Below, piece after piece: positions 10,335-23,890 of a stretch of DNA of 64,000 bases; position 1 is the stretch's first letter; every line of letters starts with the position of its first letter. Origin of the DNA: Rhabdophis nuchalis (lineage: Eukaryota > Chordata > Lepidosauria > Squamata > Natricidae); NCBI GenBank assembly GCA_039707465.1, contig CM077646.1, positions 84,011,215 through 84,075,214 of the forward strand, written 5' to 3'. Below the pieces are notes generated by a model. It was not told the DNA's origin. It saw only the letters and a list, made by a program, of their open reading frames with translations, and made no database searches. The position numbers were made by a program, and so were the translations under genes.

Positions 10335-11094
10335 CACTAGCATTTTGCAAAAGGCATACAATTGTACATAATTCAATAAAACATTGCAAGTATGTGATGA
10401 AAAAAACATATAACTTCCCTAGTACATCAGTCCTGAATAAGCTTTAAAAGTTCAAAATATGTTAATGGTGATTATTTTTGAGATATGATAGTATTTCTTT
10501 GAAGAGAAATATTATTTAGTATTGCATAAAATATGTTTTAAAAATATGTATTAATTTTTTCCACTCATTAACCCGAGCAAGGCAAATTTTAGATCAAATC
10601 AGAAAACTGTACCCCAAATATTCTTTACATTATTTTACACTTTTCTTGGGAATGGGGAAGGGAGAACATTGGAGTCACTAATGATTTCCAAACTCTGGGC
10701 TTGGCAGCATTGCTACAATTCATTGCAGAAATTAACTTGGCTTATTTATTATCCAGCTGCTTCAAGCTGGAGACTGAACAAAGGGGAAAAAAGCCTCTTG
10801 AATCTGATATTTCAAGGACAGAATGGCTGGCCTGAAGTCAACTCTCTTGGGGAGAATCTCTTTGCTCCTTTTTGAAATCAGAACTGGCAAAAAGAAACAG
10901 CCATTTCCCTGTTTGGTCTTTTAAACTTCTTGACAGGGAAACAGCTTTCCCGAGCCACCAAGTTTTTGTTTGCTTGTTTCTCATTCTGTTTCAGCAGTTT
11001 TCTCATTCAAAATACTTTCACAATTATTGTGGCTCCCTACAAAATGCATTTGATTAATTTAATTGCAAATATATAATGTCCTCGATCTGGAGAA
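10335..11094. other. No gene recognised
   Basis: AT-rich non-coding sequence; two short ORFs (10669-10875, 10872-11057) show no recognised similarity. Confidence 0.5.
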
Positions 11095-11350
11095 CTAAAT
11101 GCTTGACAAACAGTTGTCCAATCTCTTCTTAAAAACCTCCAAGTGTTGGGGCATTCACCACTTCTGGAGGCAAACTGTTCCACTGATTAATTGTTCTAAC
11201 TGTCAGGAAATTTCTCCTAAACTCTAAGTTGCTTCCCTCCTTGATTAGTTTCCACCCATTGCTTCTTGTTCTACCCGCAGGTGCCTTGGTGAAGAGTTTG
11301 ACTCCCTCTTCTTTGTGGAAGATGATATTAGAACACTGCTAAACGAACGG
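11095..11350 (-). mobile_element. CR1 LINE 3' fragment
   Basis: Antisense CR1: GGGGCATTCACCACTTCTGG, AACTGTCAGGAAATTTCTCC and CACCCATTGCTTCTTGTTCT are the hallmark strings, shared with 15150-15470 (sense) and 31341-32091 (antisense). Confidence 0.9.
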
Positions 11351-14300
11351 TGTCCTCTAGAGTTTTAGTATTACAAATAAGGCATGTTTCCACCAATCTC
11401 AAATCTGTAATATGTATTGCAGTTGGATGAAAATAATTATGTTGGGAATGTTTTTCACAAGATGCCCTTTCCTTGCCGGCCCGTATGATAAATCTGTAAT
11501 GCTTAGCTTATGTCATTTTTCTGCATAGCATCACCACAGTTGGACTTCCCAGCTGCTTTTAGGCTGTTAACATTCATCTATTGTGGTATTAAAAGAATTG
11601 CTTTTCACCGCTCTTTTCTTTCTTTCTTTGTTTTTATAAATCTTGATTTATTTCACAGTTTTAAAAAAAATCAAATTTCTTAAGATTTAAATCTAATTCA
11701 TTTTCATGAATTAGATAAATCCCTTTGTTCTTGTTTTTACTAAATTCAGCAGAAAGAGGACTCCGCTTTTCTTTGATTACTTGTAGCTTTAGTGCTTTCT
11801 ATCTTTAATTACAATCATTTTAATATGTTTCTAGGAATGAAAGCTGTTCTTTGGGAAAAGGGTTCTCTTTTTATATTATTTCTCTGCTAAGAGAGACAAA
11901 ATTGCAAAAGTGTTATGGAAGAGAAGGAAGAATTAGTGCATAAAATTTAAACTGAATCATTATATTTATTTAATAAGTTAATTTGAATGCAGCAAATAAA
12001 ACCCATTCATTTCCTATACAGATTCCCATTATCCTTTTTGCAATTTAAAGACTGCTTATTTCTACTGTTCTTTCTCAGTATAACAACTGAAATCGGTTGT
12101 ATTTTTCCCACTTCCTCTTTCCAGTATTAAGGTCCTGACCCCTTGCTTTGAATTTATGGTTTAGAAGTGGCTTTAAGTCTTGAAAAATTAAGTCACCATG
12201 ATGATGCAGAGATGCCCTCAGGATATATTTAATTACCTATTACATATATATGATTTGTGAGATCCAATTTTCATGGGAGCTCTGTTCAATTTAACTCATC
12301 ATTCATAAGTATTTTTCTTGCATTTCTTTTTGAAATAGATTCCATGAGGAATCTACATAATATAATTATCTTCAAAGATACAAATCTTTAGTTGGGAGTC
12401 TTAACTGTTATTCAGGGTTATTCCTATCCACCACCACTACCCCATCCTTGTGGTGGCTAATGTCAGAAAATTAGATAGGTTTAGAATTACTTTCTCTCTA
12501 GATACTCAATCATCATTCAGCAGCTATAGAAGAGGAATCAAGACCAGGAGAATTAAATTGATTTTATTGAAAACACATGGATCTTCATAATAATAATAAA
12601 AAAAGAACACTGGGAAGGAATTTAATACTCCAAGCTGCTATATATGAGATTTTCAGAGTATAAATGATTGTCTTTTTCTTCTGCTCTTATGCAATGATTA
12701 TATTGCCTATCATTTTTGAGCATGGATTTGGGGGCCATATTTTTTTTGAAAAATAGAAAGGATAATCCTGAAAACAGGGCAAATCTGAAAACAATTCATA
12801 AGTATAAACGGTTCAAATTGCTTATGTTTATAACTTCCTTTGCTTTACAAAGGAAAATTCAAGAGCAAAACCAAGAAAAACATTACAAAAATTCATATTC
12901 TTATAAAAATATCTAAAATCAAATAGTATGTGTAAATTTAATTTAAAAATACAATTCAATTTCCATATGTTTCACATGAATATGAAACATGGTGCCTTAA
13001 GTGCCTTTGTAGAGTAAAAGTCTAAAAGTTCAAAACAAAACAAAACAAAGTTGAGTTTTTGAAAAATAAATAAACCTAAATGTCAACTTTTTGAAATATT
13101 GTAAAGGACTGATCTTTGTAATAAAGGACATATGGTCACAATGTGTTTTGATAATATTCCTGTTGAATCTCAATGTCTTCGAATTTTATATCTGCAGTGG
13201 CTACAGATACAGCTTCACAGATTGTCATCCTCAGTTTGGTTCACAAGTTCATTTTAATATTCTAAGCCTAATTTATGCCACCAAATAATCTTTTAAATAG
13301 TATGAAGATTAGGATGTTTCAAAGCATGAAAGGAAGAGAAAAGGTCTACGTGCAGACTGCTGCAGGTTCTAAGTTTCATGTGTTTCTCATTCTCTTAAGA
13401 GGATTCTACTCTATAATATACTTAAGTACTGTAATGTGTACAATCTATATGGGCATTTCTTATTGATGGCAGTACAGTATTCCAATCCTTCTGCATACTT
13501 CCCCATCCTTAGAATCTTAATAGACTGCATATTAGAGAGAGAGAAAAAAACAGCAGACACTCTCTTATGCTGCAAACTATTACACTACCTGAAGTAGTGG
13601 AATAGTTACACAATTCCATTTAATCCAGTTTTCTTCAGTGTTTGCAGTTTCAAAATTGATAGAAAGCAGCTAACTAAGAATTTTCCTAGTGTGAGCACAG
13701 CGCACCTTAACACTTGTACCATTTATTCCTGGTGGAATGTAACTTTGCACATACATGTTTATTCAGGTGTTTAGGCAGTCTTCCACATAGCTGTAGGATC
13801 CCCTTCCCTCAGCTGTAAGCCAAGAGGAGGAAAAAAGCTGAACAGGACAATACATAGTGAATTCACTGTGCCTGAATACTTCTATCCAAAAACAACATTT
13901 GTGTCAAGGTTTGGCAATGTGTGGGCATCCCTTGGCCTACACAAGCAGTCTTTGTACTGAATCAGGAATATCCAGCTGTTGAGAACTTTGAAGAACGCTC
14001 TTTTGGCAATCCCCAGTCACTTGTTCTGAATCCTTTGCTTTATTTTTAAATTGGAGCTAGGTAGAAGCTGCCTTTTCAGAATAAAAGATGCAGATAATAA
14101 AAATGCATCCACCCATCAAAAAGCCTCAGATGTACAATTACAGCCTCCACAGCCTCCGTCAGACGTATGATGATTATAGAGAAGGGTACTCAGCTCATTG
14201 CTTAGGCAAAGGAAGGCACCATGTTCTCCAAACAATCAAACACTGGAGTCTAATTACTGGGATAGGCAGGATTTACTTTATTTTCCGAGCTATATTAATC

Positions 14301-15055
14301 CTAGCACAGAAATAGTTACCTTTGTAATAATCATCTCAGAATTGCTGAGGTAATGATAGTAAGGAGTCTTGCGATGGTACCTCAAAGATTGACAGGTTCT
14401 TGTTTTGGGAAACTCAAAGCCACTGCAGCAAGATGTATGATGTGCAGCTCTCAGTGGCATAGAATCATACCCAGTGATCATGCTGTATGCTAATTTAACA
14501 TTTAGAGGGAAAAGAAACTCATTGTAGTGTCAACTGAATCCAAACAAAATAAAATCAATTTGGTTGAAACATTTTAATTTAATGCATAATGCATGTTGGC
14601 AGCTTCCTTTTCAATTTTTCAGTCATCAAGTGCTTATTTTTCAGGAAACTAAAATGTTCTCTCATAACTACCTTGCCATTTTGCTTTCTTTGTTTCACTT
14701 TCAAAGCTTGGGAATAAGGGCCCAGCATTCAGAAACAAACTGATTGGCTACTGGTTCTTAGAAAAAGTAATAGGGAGATTTACGGTAAATAATTAATATT
14801 ATTTCTCCTGAGAAGAATTCAGAATTCTTGGGGGGAAAATGAAATAAAAAACCACTGAAGCTCAGAAGTGTTCTACTGCCATGCCAATGAATACACATAG
14901 TATTACCAGTAATTAAACCTGAAAGCTCCCTTCTCATCCTTATGGGTGGTCTGAGTCTTCCTTAATCTTGGGTGCTCTACTAGAGGGCTAGTAGCTTGAG
15001 TGTTCTGCACAGGATCTTAGCTATTCTTAGCATTTCACTCTTCTGGACAGAGAGC
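11351..15055. other. 3.7 kb without recognised genes or repeats
   Basis: AT-rich DNA with only short, composition-driven ORFs. Scanned for the RFT1 neighbour expected in mammals (PRKCD) on the minus strand; nothing recognisable was found. Confidence 0.5.
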
Positions 15056-15058
15056 TCT

Positions 15059-15132
<74 letters not shown>

Positions 15133-15150
15133 CGTATACATACATATAGG
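15059..15150. repeat. (TATATG)n hexanucleotide array
   Basis: About 13 units of GTATAT on the left of a CR1 fragment, with the same unit resuming at 15461-15486 on its right. Confidence 0.95.
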
Positions 15151-15460
15151 TGCCACAGAGGGTGCCACAAAGAAGAGGGAGTCAAACTATTCTCCAAGGC
15201 ACCTGGGCGCAGGACAAGAAGCAATGGGTGGAAACTAATCAAGGAGAGAAGCAACTTAGAACTAAGGAGAAATTTCCTGACAGTTAGAACAATTAACCAG
15301 TGGAACAGCTTGCCTCCCGAAGTTGTGAATGCCCCAACACTGCAAGTCTTTAAGAAGATGTTGGATAGCCATTTGTCTGAAATGGTATAAGCTTCCTGCC
15401 TATGCAGGGGGTTGGACTAGAAGACCTCCAAGGTCCCTTCCAACTCTGCTATTGTATTGT
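15151..15460 (+). mobile_element. 5'-truncated CR1 LINE 3' end
   Basis: Sense CR1 with [23 protein letters not shown] coding, stop, then GGGGGTTGGACTAGAAGACC and the 3' terminal TTCCAACTCTGCTATTGTAT. The 3' tail merges into TATATG repeats. Confidence 0.92.
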
Positions 15461-15489
15461 ATATGTATATGTATATGTATATGTATCCT

Positions 15490-17628
15490 TGCTATATATT
15501 TTGTTTTATGTGTGTGTATTGTTGAATATCTTTTATGCCCATGACTATGAAGATAAATGAATTAATGGTATTTTATGGAGCATATGGTGTAGACATTACA
15601 GTTATACCAAAAGAGAGGAAGAGTTAAATTACATACAGTAGATATTAGAAAAACGATGACATTGAAAGGTAACCATATAGTTACACGCCAACCACTTAAC
15701 ACTAAATGAAAAACTTATTACACGTTTGTGGTTGTTTTGTAACATTTTTTTAAAAAAGTGAGTTGCTTGCAGCACATATGGAAAAGATCTTTTTATGTTA
15801 ATTGATAAGTAAACCTTTTAAATTTAAAAAGGCTCTCTGTAGATGTGTAGAAGGTCATGATGTTCCACTCTAGATGTGATTCATATGTTATTGAAGAAGA
15901 ATAGATGCTATTTCTCCATTTCACTCCCACATCATTCCAGGAAGCTTCCATAGCAAAGAACTACATATGTAAGGTATGTTGCATGGTTCCTCTCCCTAAA
16001 TAACCATTTCTGCGAAAAGGAATTATTCATCCTTGCCTAGAGAGCTTTCTGACAAAGCCTTTGCTGGACCAGCATGAGAACTGTTAGAAAAGCAACCCAT
16101 CAATTGCTCTGATAATGCATGAATCAACGTTGAATCTACAGGGTGTCTGTTAAACAAAACACAGTGAAAAAGCTTGACTTGCACATGCAACATGTACAAA
16201 ACAGTCTACCCAGTTCCTCACGACAGAACATTTTGATACATTCCCTTTACTGTTGTTTTATCAATGAGTTCAATGTGTATTGTTTCCTACAAACTTTTAA
16301 GGCTACCATTTATGTAATATCTGGAGTTTTCTGTATAACATCTGGAGATCAATAAGGATTTAGTTTGGTTTGGCTTTTTAAAAAAAAGTCCTATAATGTT
16401 TTCTGCAGCTTGGGCTATAGGCATTAGTTTCTTTTGAGGCACACAATTTATTTCATGGCCATGTAAAAATGGATTAATAGGTTTCCCACAGCTTAAAGTT
16501 GCTCTTACTGCACCGCTGGATCTGGTGGAAAGCAATTGTATTATTGACATGTAAAAATCTTCTTTCCCAAGTTGATAACTCTAAATACATTGGAGCTCTA
16601 CTTCCTGAAATCCAGAACTAGAATCTAAGTGCTGGGTTTGAATTTTTGGAACCCGTAGTTTTAATGCATCTGGAAGGCATCAGGTTGAAAGTGGATGGAC
16701 TGGTTGCTAGGAAAGCTGGAGTTATACAGCAATAAATATTTTCAATGAATTACATGTTCCAGAATATTTATTGTGTATGCCAAGCAGTTCTTAAGATTGT
16801 TTCATACATGCACATATTTCATGTGTTTTCAAGATGCTTGTGAAGTGACTCCATGGAAAAGTATATTTGGTTTCAACAGAGATGAAATAACATTTTGATC
16901 AATGCTGTGATTGTCCATTCATCAGTATTTACTTAGAGCATAATTCTACTTTTCTACTGAGAAGTATGCAATGACGTGGGATTTATTCTCAGATAAATAG
17001 TGTAAAATGGGGAAACAAATCAACCATTATATCAGAGGTGAAGGATGTTGGAACTCATAGTTTAAGAACATTTGAGAACTTTTTTCCAGCAGATTCTTTA
17101 TTCTTATGATAGAGGAATATATTATACTGATCTCAAAGCTAGTAGAAATAATAGTTTGATCTCTATTAAGTTTTTCTACTTCCATATTTAACTATTGTAA
17201 TTGATGGACATAACCTCATTTAATGAATGACTTCCATAGATGAAGGAATGTTGCCGTGTATGAAGAAAGTGCCAAACGCACATAAATGCACATAAAATCC
17301 ACCACTTCTGAAATACTATATTGTCTTCCACTTCTCTTAGGATATCCTGGGCATTCCCAAGGTATAAATGTTTTGTAAATACAGTTAAACTACCAGTGTT
17401 TTCTGCCAGGAAAATAGAGATGCATATTTTAATAATTTAGAGCAATGTTAGCAGGAGGGAAGGCTGTGTGTTTATAATCACGGTTGAATAAAACAGGCTG
17501 AAATTTGAAGGAAGAAAAAAGTTGTTACGGAATAGGGAACAAAATGATGGGTCCTGAAAATGTAGAAAAATTGCTCTAAAAGCTTTCTTGCTCTACAAGA
17601 AAACTTGAAGAAAAAAATGAAGATGCAG
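15490..17628. other. No gene or repeat recognised
   Basis: AT-rich non-coding sequence with short unconvincing ORFs. Confidence 0.5.
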
Positions 17629-17631
17629 GTA

Positions 17632-17971
17632 TAGACAGTCCTCAACTTACAACCATTCATTTAGTGACTGTTAAAAAGTGATTGAAAAAAGGGACTTTTG
17701 ACCATTTTTCACACCTACAACCATTGCAGCATCTCCATGGTCACGTGATCAAAATTTGGGTGCTTGGTACCTGGTTCACATCTATGATGGTTGCAGGCCA
17801 TGACCTGTGATCACCTATTCTGATCTTCTGACAAGCAAAGTCAATGGAGAAGCCAGATTCACAACTGTGGCAAGAAAGTTGATAAAATAGGGGAAACTCA
17901 TTTAACAACAGTCTCATTTAGCAACAGAAATTTTGGGCTCAACGGTAGTTGTAATTCAAGGTCTACCTATA
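17632..17971 (-). mobile_element. Mariner-like MITE, complete
   Basis: Ends TATAGACAGTCCTCAACTTA and TACCTATA are near-complementary over about 24 bp and abut TA dinucleotides. The interior (ATGGTCACGTGATCAAAATT, TTCTGACAAGCAAAGTCAAT) is the reverse complement of the element at 59478-59870. It has no ORF. Confidence 0.75.
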
Positions 17972-18862
17972 GTTGGTATGTCACTACTTTGGAGAACTAA
18001 AGTAAATGAATGCTAACTGAACTTACTAGTGTATGAATTATGTCTGCCAGTAACAAATTTCAAGGACATGACAGAACTGCTTCCAAGACTGCTTCCAATC
18101 ATCCCATCTTGCTGATAGATTTGGAGACATACAGCACTACAAAGAATACCTATGATATATCACCAAAGCCTAAAAATCTCAGAAGGAATCCCATGATGCT
18201 GTGTGATCAGGTACTATTATTGTTGATCTATCTAGGCAACGGAAGACAGAAAAAGGAAAGAATAATGTAACTCTAATGTATACAGGGGAAAAAGTTTGCT
18301 TTTGGAACCATGGTGGGTTGGGCAGCTGACTTGAGATGAATTGTACTTCACAAGGACTGGAAAATACATTTGGCTAAAGGACTGGAATGGGTTTAAAACA
18401 AATATATGGGAGATGGAAACAAAAAGTCTGAAGTAAGATTCTTAGAGATGTACACTATAGAAAATTGGAATTCTGGTGATATTGGCTTCTTGAGATATAC
18501 AATCACAAAAGAATGCTGGCTCTTAGAGTATCTGTCCTTTAATGGTCAGAATATTAAATACATGGCTGGCTTTGTGCTAGGTTCGTTTACTCCTCCATAG
18601 TAACTTTTTCCCCTTGTAGCTTACAAATCATACTTGAACATATAGGGGGTCTGCTTGAATCAGGCAAAGTTCTATTTAAATAGTCTATTTTATATGTATG
18701 GTATCAGCTATATTTAATTATGTCTGAACAACTAAAGTCTTGATTCAAAGAATTACAAACAAAAGAATATCCAGACTATTCATGAGAAATGCATTGGGCT
18801 GAAGTGGAATCAGATGTGTCTTCTTGCACTCTTTAGAAGAAAGGTAAGATATCAGTGTAGAG

Positions 18863-19087
18863 CAGTGGTAGTTAACCTGGTCCCTACCGCCCACTAGTGG
18901 GTGTTCCAGCTTTCCTGGTGGATGGTAGGAGTTTTGCCCAATACTGAAGCACTTTCCTTTTTTTAATTTAATTGACTTCCTACTTTATAAATCACCATTA
19001 CTGTGGAACTGGTGGGTGGTTACAAAATTTTATTACTAACAGAGATACAAAAGTGGGTGGTAGGTATAAAAAGGTTGACTACCCCTG
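18863..19087. mobile_element. hAT-like MITE, 225 bp, with perfect 8-bp TSD
   Basis: Starts CAGTGGTAGTTAACCTGG and ends AAAAGGTTGACTACCCCTG (imperfect terminal inverted repeats). It is flanked by GTGTAGAG at 18855-18862 and 19088-19095. The interior repeats GTGGGTGGTAGG-like motifs. It is non-coding. Confidence 0.88.
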
Positions 19088-19857
19088 GTGTAGAGTATAC
19101 AAAATGATGGGTGGGAGAAGATTCTATTAACATAAATAAGGAAATTGGGATAAGATGAGAGTTCAATGATGATGAAGATAATGAGAATGAGAATGGTGGC
19201 TTTCAGATTACATCAAATTGTTCTTGTTTAGGATCTGGAAAGTTAAAAAAAAATTGAGGACTAGATATGACAACTTTTTTTTTGCTAGCATATAGTTTTA
19301 GGGTCAGACAACAGTTATTGCCAGTAATTTTTATATGTAGTTGATACTTAATACAGTAATTAGAAATAGATTGCTTTAGATCCAACTATTAACTACTAAA
19401 ACAATCCCTAGAAAAATGATAAAACAGTAATGGAAGGACAGAAATGCATTATAATTTCACCTTTGCTGGAACTCATTCTATTCCTCTAATGAAGTGAATA
19501 CTTATTAATAATAAATTTGTTAAGTCTTTACAGGACTATTAGAAGCTCCAGGACTCTTGGCTTTTTTGCTACAGCAACAAACTACAATATCTACCCTTTA
19601 GATTTTTAAAAATCTATTTAGCATAATCATTGTTCATCCTTTCATCATTTAGATGGCTTTTCTCTCCAGAATGGGAACTATGCAGATTTCTAGAATTGAA
19701 CAGCAGCAATTCTACTCCTTTGAATACAGTCAAACATTAGATGTAATGATGATTTAGTCTTTTCATATTATTAAGGCACTGATTATTAAAGCAGAATTCC
19801 ACTCTCTGCCTTTCTCTAGATTTCATCTATTTGACCCCCATATGTGTGGTAGCAGTA

Positions 19858-20005
19858 AAGGAAAATATTTGTAGCTCAGGGTTTTGAAATGAGGAATCCT
19901 TGGTCTTCTCTGAGCATCAATCTTGACTGATGATGTTACCTAGTTTGGGTAAAGAAACATCTGCAAGAATACAACCAAACTCACCAAGCACCAAGGACTC
20001 CCAAT
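19858..20005 (+). mobile_element. Penelope-like relic, fold-back form, hammerhead-like core
   Basis: The left part runs as in copies 1 and 2 (ATTTGTAGCTCAGGG, GGAATCCTTGG), then the sequence inverts and the plus strand carries CTGATGA (19927-19933), a hairpin with arms TTACC/GGTAA, and GAAAC (19954-19958). It ends with CACCAAGGACTCCC, the inverse of the beginning. Confidence 0.65.
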
Positions 20006-20529
20006 CTTCATGTCTTTATACTCATTCCTTAATTCTAGATGGTCTCAGAGCATTATATTTGAAGGCAAAGAAAAATGAGAGCCACCTGAATTCCAGGTTT
20101 TATGTTCAAATGACATTCATCAAGCATATTTTTCTCAGAATGGACAATAGGAAATGTTCTACGTGCGGATTCAATAATATTCATGTATTTATTTAAAATT
20201 ATGCTTTATTTTCTCTAGGACTAAACCACTTCATTGTTTAAACAATACCAAGCGTTTGTTCTGAAAATACAACAGGTACACTGAATTAAGTCAAGGAAGA
20301 CTAGAAGACAAATTACACAATATATGAGAATACATGTTCTGATTCTATAATGGGTTTCTTGAAAATATCATTTTGGGAGATTGCAAATTTGAAATCCAGG
20401 AGCAGGAGGAACAATGCAAGATCTTCTGTTGCAGGATTTGAAGTAAGTGGTTCTGAAAATAAATTCTACCTTTTTTACCCCATTTAGACTTCTACAACCT
20501 CCAAACCGGGGGGGGGGGGGCAGAATTGA

Positions 20530-20850
20530 GACCATGTATTGTATCTTAAAGATGGATAACTGAGCATCATCACCACACTGATGGTATTTAACCCTATGCT
20601 CATGGATGTTCTCACAGAATGGATTCATATAGATGTTAAACAAAAACGGGAAGGGAATGAATCTGTGAAGCACCTCACAAAATAGGGGGCTAGGGATAGA
20701 CAGGAAAACGGAGGAGAGTCACTGAAACATGGCTTCCTATTACCGGTCCTTTGATACCCTGGTTGACGGTATTGGAAGCTGCTAACAGATCTAAGATAGA
20801 AAGCCAGGAGTAATGCATTGGTACCTGGCCACATCTCACTTGATATCCCT
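20530..20850 (-). pseudogene. Old L2-type reverse transcriptase relic
   Basis: The minus strand reads FLFNIYMNPFCENIHEHRVKYH followed by CGDDAQLSI, which aligns with the PLLFNIYMKPLG and YADD region of the younger L2 at 45873-49560. It is degraded by stops and frameshifts. A G run (20508-20520) borders it. Confidence 0.75.
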
Positions 20851-21972
20851 CACCCTGCCAGTGGGCCCGCCATCCTGGACCCAACGTTTGGGAAGCCAGG
20901 CTTGCCTGTCACAAGCCAGGACAAAGAGTGAGTGATGGAGGAGTAACACCTCCTTAAAAAACCTTGGTCCAGCTGTCCTGGCTGGTAGCACCTTGTAAGG
21001 GACCCTTTCCAGGGTTACAGAAGATGGTCAATGGTTTTGAAAGTGGAAGAGGCTCTATAACCCAATGGCAGATAAAGCGGCAGAACCATCTTCTAGGAGA
21101 AGGGAAACTCTGATTACAAACCTCCAGTGCCTTGTGGCTATATTCACTACTGGAAAGGCTTCAGGAGTCAACCTCGAGACAAAATCCAGAGCCGGAGTCC
21201 CGGAAACAGTTCGTGACTGTGTACAACCACATTCTGGTAACTCCTGAGATGCAGCTGGAACCAATCGTATTGGCTCTGCCGTTCCGTTGGACTGTTTCAG
21301 CGATGAGGAGAGGGGGGAATCTGTTGCTTGGGTAACAGTCTATCTTCCATATTAATCTACCCAGGCCTCGTGCTGGAGAGGATACTCCAGCTTTGATCTC
21401 TTCCCAGAGCACAATACCATAGTTTTTTGAGACTGAAGGATGCCAATGCAATGCCAGTGGGCCTTCTCAAACTTTTCCCACTGAGTGCCATAGTAGAGGG
21501 ACCCTTCTGTCTCACATGTAGCACCCTGTAACATCAGTGATCATCCAAATATTTCCGGTTTCCCCCAAAACTTTCAACCTCCATAACTTTCCCACTTGTA
21601 ACCATTTTGGAGCTTCCTTTCCATCTTTGGTGTGCAATTGAAAAAGTCTGGATCTGGGTGGAAAAAAACAGACCAGCCTACAACAATTGCCGTTTTCCAT
21701 ATGTTGTGAATTGCAGAAGGGCTAAAATGGCATCATTCCACAAGATAAATCCTGCAGGATTATGGTTGTTTTTCTTGTAAGACTGCCAGCCAATTCCCTC
21801 TCCCACTGCTGTCCAACACGGGTGTTGAGTCATCAGGTTCTCCACAGTGCTAAGGATGGGGACATCCAGTTCACCATTCTGGTTTTGTGCTTAAAAAAAA
21901 AGTATCTGAGCCTGATAACCCCATCACTCCTACTAAGGTTCAATGCAAGATCTGCTCTGAGTTGTTCTCCAC
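20851..21972. other. Unresolved, GC-moderate segment
   Basis: Has several overlapping ORFs of 60-96 codons on both strands but no splice-supported exon. It may be further decay of the neighbouring LINE or another old element; I cannot name it. Confidence 0.4.
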
Positions 21973-22293
21973 CAGAGGTGGTATTCAGCAAGTTCTGACC
22001 AGTTCTGGAGAACCAGTAGCAGAAATTTTGAGTAGTTCAGAGAATCAGTAAATACCACTTCTGACTGGCCCCAACCCCATTTATTCTCTGCCTCCCGAGT
22101 CCCAGCTGGATGAAATGAGGATTTTCCAGTAGCCTTCCCCTGTAGTGGGGAGGGAATGGAGATTTTACAGTATCCTTCCCCTGCTATGCCCACCAAGCCA
22201 CGTTCCCCTGCTATGCCCACCAAGCCACGTCCACCACGTCCACCAAGCCATGCCCACAGAAGTGGTAGTGAAGTTTTTTGAATCCCACAACTG
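21973..22293. mobile_element. hAT-like MITE with near-perfect TSD
   Basis: Starts CAGAGGTGGTATTCAGC and ends TTGAATCCCACAACTG, flanked by TTCTCCAC (21965-21972) and TTCTCCAA (22294-22301). Internally it has tandem copies of CTATGCCCACCAAGCCACG. A relative lies at 23376-23890. Confidence 0.8.
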
Positions 22294-22301
22294 TTCTCCA
22301 A

Positions 22302-23375
22302 TGCAGACCAGCCATCATGTCAGTTCAAAACATTTCAGAATCCTCACACAACTTCTAGGGCTACTGAGGCTGCCACTTTGGGGGACCCTGCTAAGTTCAT
22401 GGCTATGGAAATTGTTGACCTATTATCCAAGGAGTCAACAACATTCTATGCAACCTCCACCATACAGTGAAACTTCCATGAACCAACAATGCACCAAACC
22501 CACACTCTCATGGCTCATCCTCAAACAATTTACCAGTCTTGGCACTAAACAACTTTTTTACCCCATGTAACATTCAATTTCTGAAGCCTTTTAGGAAATT
22601 AAAGGGTAAAGTGTTCAATTATTTGAAGCCACTTTCCCTCTGAACAATGATTTGACAGGTATGACTTTAAACACAAACATTTAGTGCTTCAGAAAACTCA
22701 AAACTAGTCCAATAACCTCTGTGCAGCAGTTTCATTTGCTTTGTTCTTTGAACCACTTGAACACCAACACCTCAACATCCTTTTCCTGTAGCTGACTGTG
22801 AAAGCAGAAAAGTTCACATGAAAAAGGGCTGAAGAACATTGTTGCTAACTCTACATTAGTCACAATAGAGCAAAATATCTAGTTGATTGAAGGAACTGAA
22901 GGAATCGAGTGGAATGCGGTTGGTGGTTTAATTTATTTGCTGGATTTTGATTGATGTAACAAATAGCTTGCCCATTTACTACGGCTAATTCCATAGTTAC
23001 CCATCGCACAATTACCTATATATTGGAAAGATGCCATTCTGAAGTCTTCTCATTTGTTGTAAAGGAGACTACCATATCCTGGATTTACAATTTTTTTATT
23101 CATGAACCAGGAAAAAAAACCTGCAATACTGCAGTTGGGATCAATTTTATTGCAGTCAAATAGGAGAAGGCGGAACATCCTTTCTGTCCATTCTGAGAAA
23201 AAGAAATCAAAAGTTTAAAGAAGATAAAGATGTCCAGAGAAATTCTATTTCTATGGCTCCTCCCTTTGCCTTTTTCTATTTAAGCAGCAGGAAGGAAAGA
23301 TTTAACCAACAAGTTAACATGCATTTGTTGTTTAAACTAATCCCATTGACCCCCAACTGCTGATGGGATTAGGTA
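22302..23375. other. No gene recognised
   Basis: AT-rich non-coding sequence; nothing beyond short ORFs. Confidence 0.5.
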
Positions 23376-23890
23376 CAGGGGTGGGATTCAGACCATTTGG
23401 ACTGGTTTGAGTGAACTGGAAGTTAATTTTAATCTGGTTCGCCAAACCGTAGTTGAAAGGACTGGCTGACCCTGCCCACCCCAACCTGCCCCTCCCAGGA
23501 GTCTCCACGTGGCCTGTTTTGGATGCTAGGTAAGTGTAGGTACCAGAAGTCCAGAAATGGACCTGTTTCTGGCCTTCAGAGCCTGGTGGGATACCATTTT
23601 CACCCTCCCAGAGGCTCGAGGAAAGCCTCTGGAGCCTGGAGTGGGCAAAAAACAGGCCTACTTGAAGTACCACGAACGGGTCCATTTCCAACCTCTGGAG
23701 GGCCTCTGGAGCCCGGGGGAGGCTGTTTTCACTCTCCTGGAGGCTCGAGGAAAGCCTCCAGAGCTTGGGGTGGGCGAATACTGCCCCCCTGCCATGGTGC
23801 CGGAAGCCAACGATGCCATGCCCCCATGGCCACGCCCACCCAGCAACCGGGAAGAGAACCAGTTGCTAAAAATTTTCAATCCTACCCCTG
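23376..23890. mobile_element. hAT-like MITE with internal tandem duplication
   Basis: Starts CAGGGGTGGGATTCAGACC and ends TTTTCAATCCTACCCCTG (complementary). Inside, a block of about 130 bp occurs twice (around 23556-23650 and 23680-23790), each containing GAGGCTCGAGGAAAGCCTC. This gives overlapping ORFs on both strands that are not genes. Confidence 0.75.
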
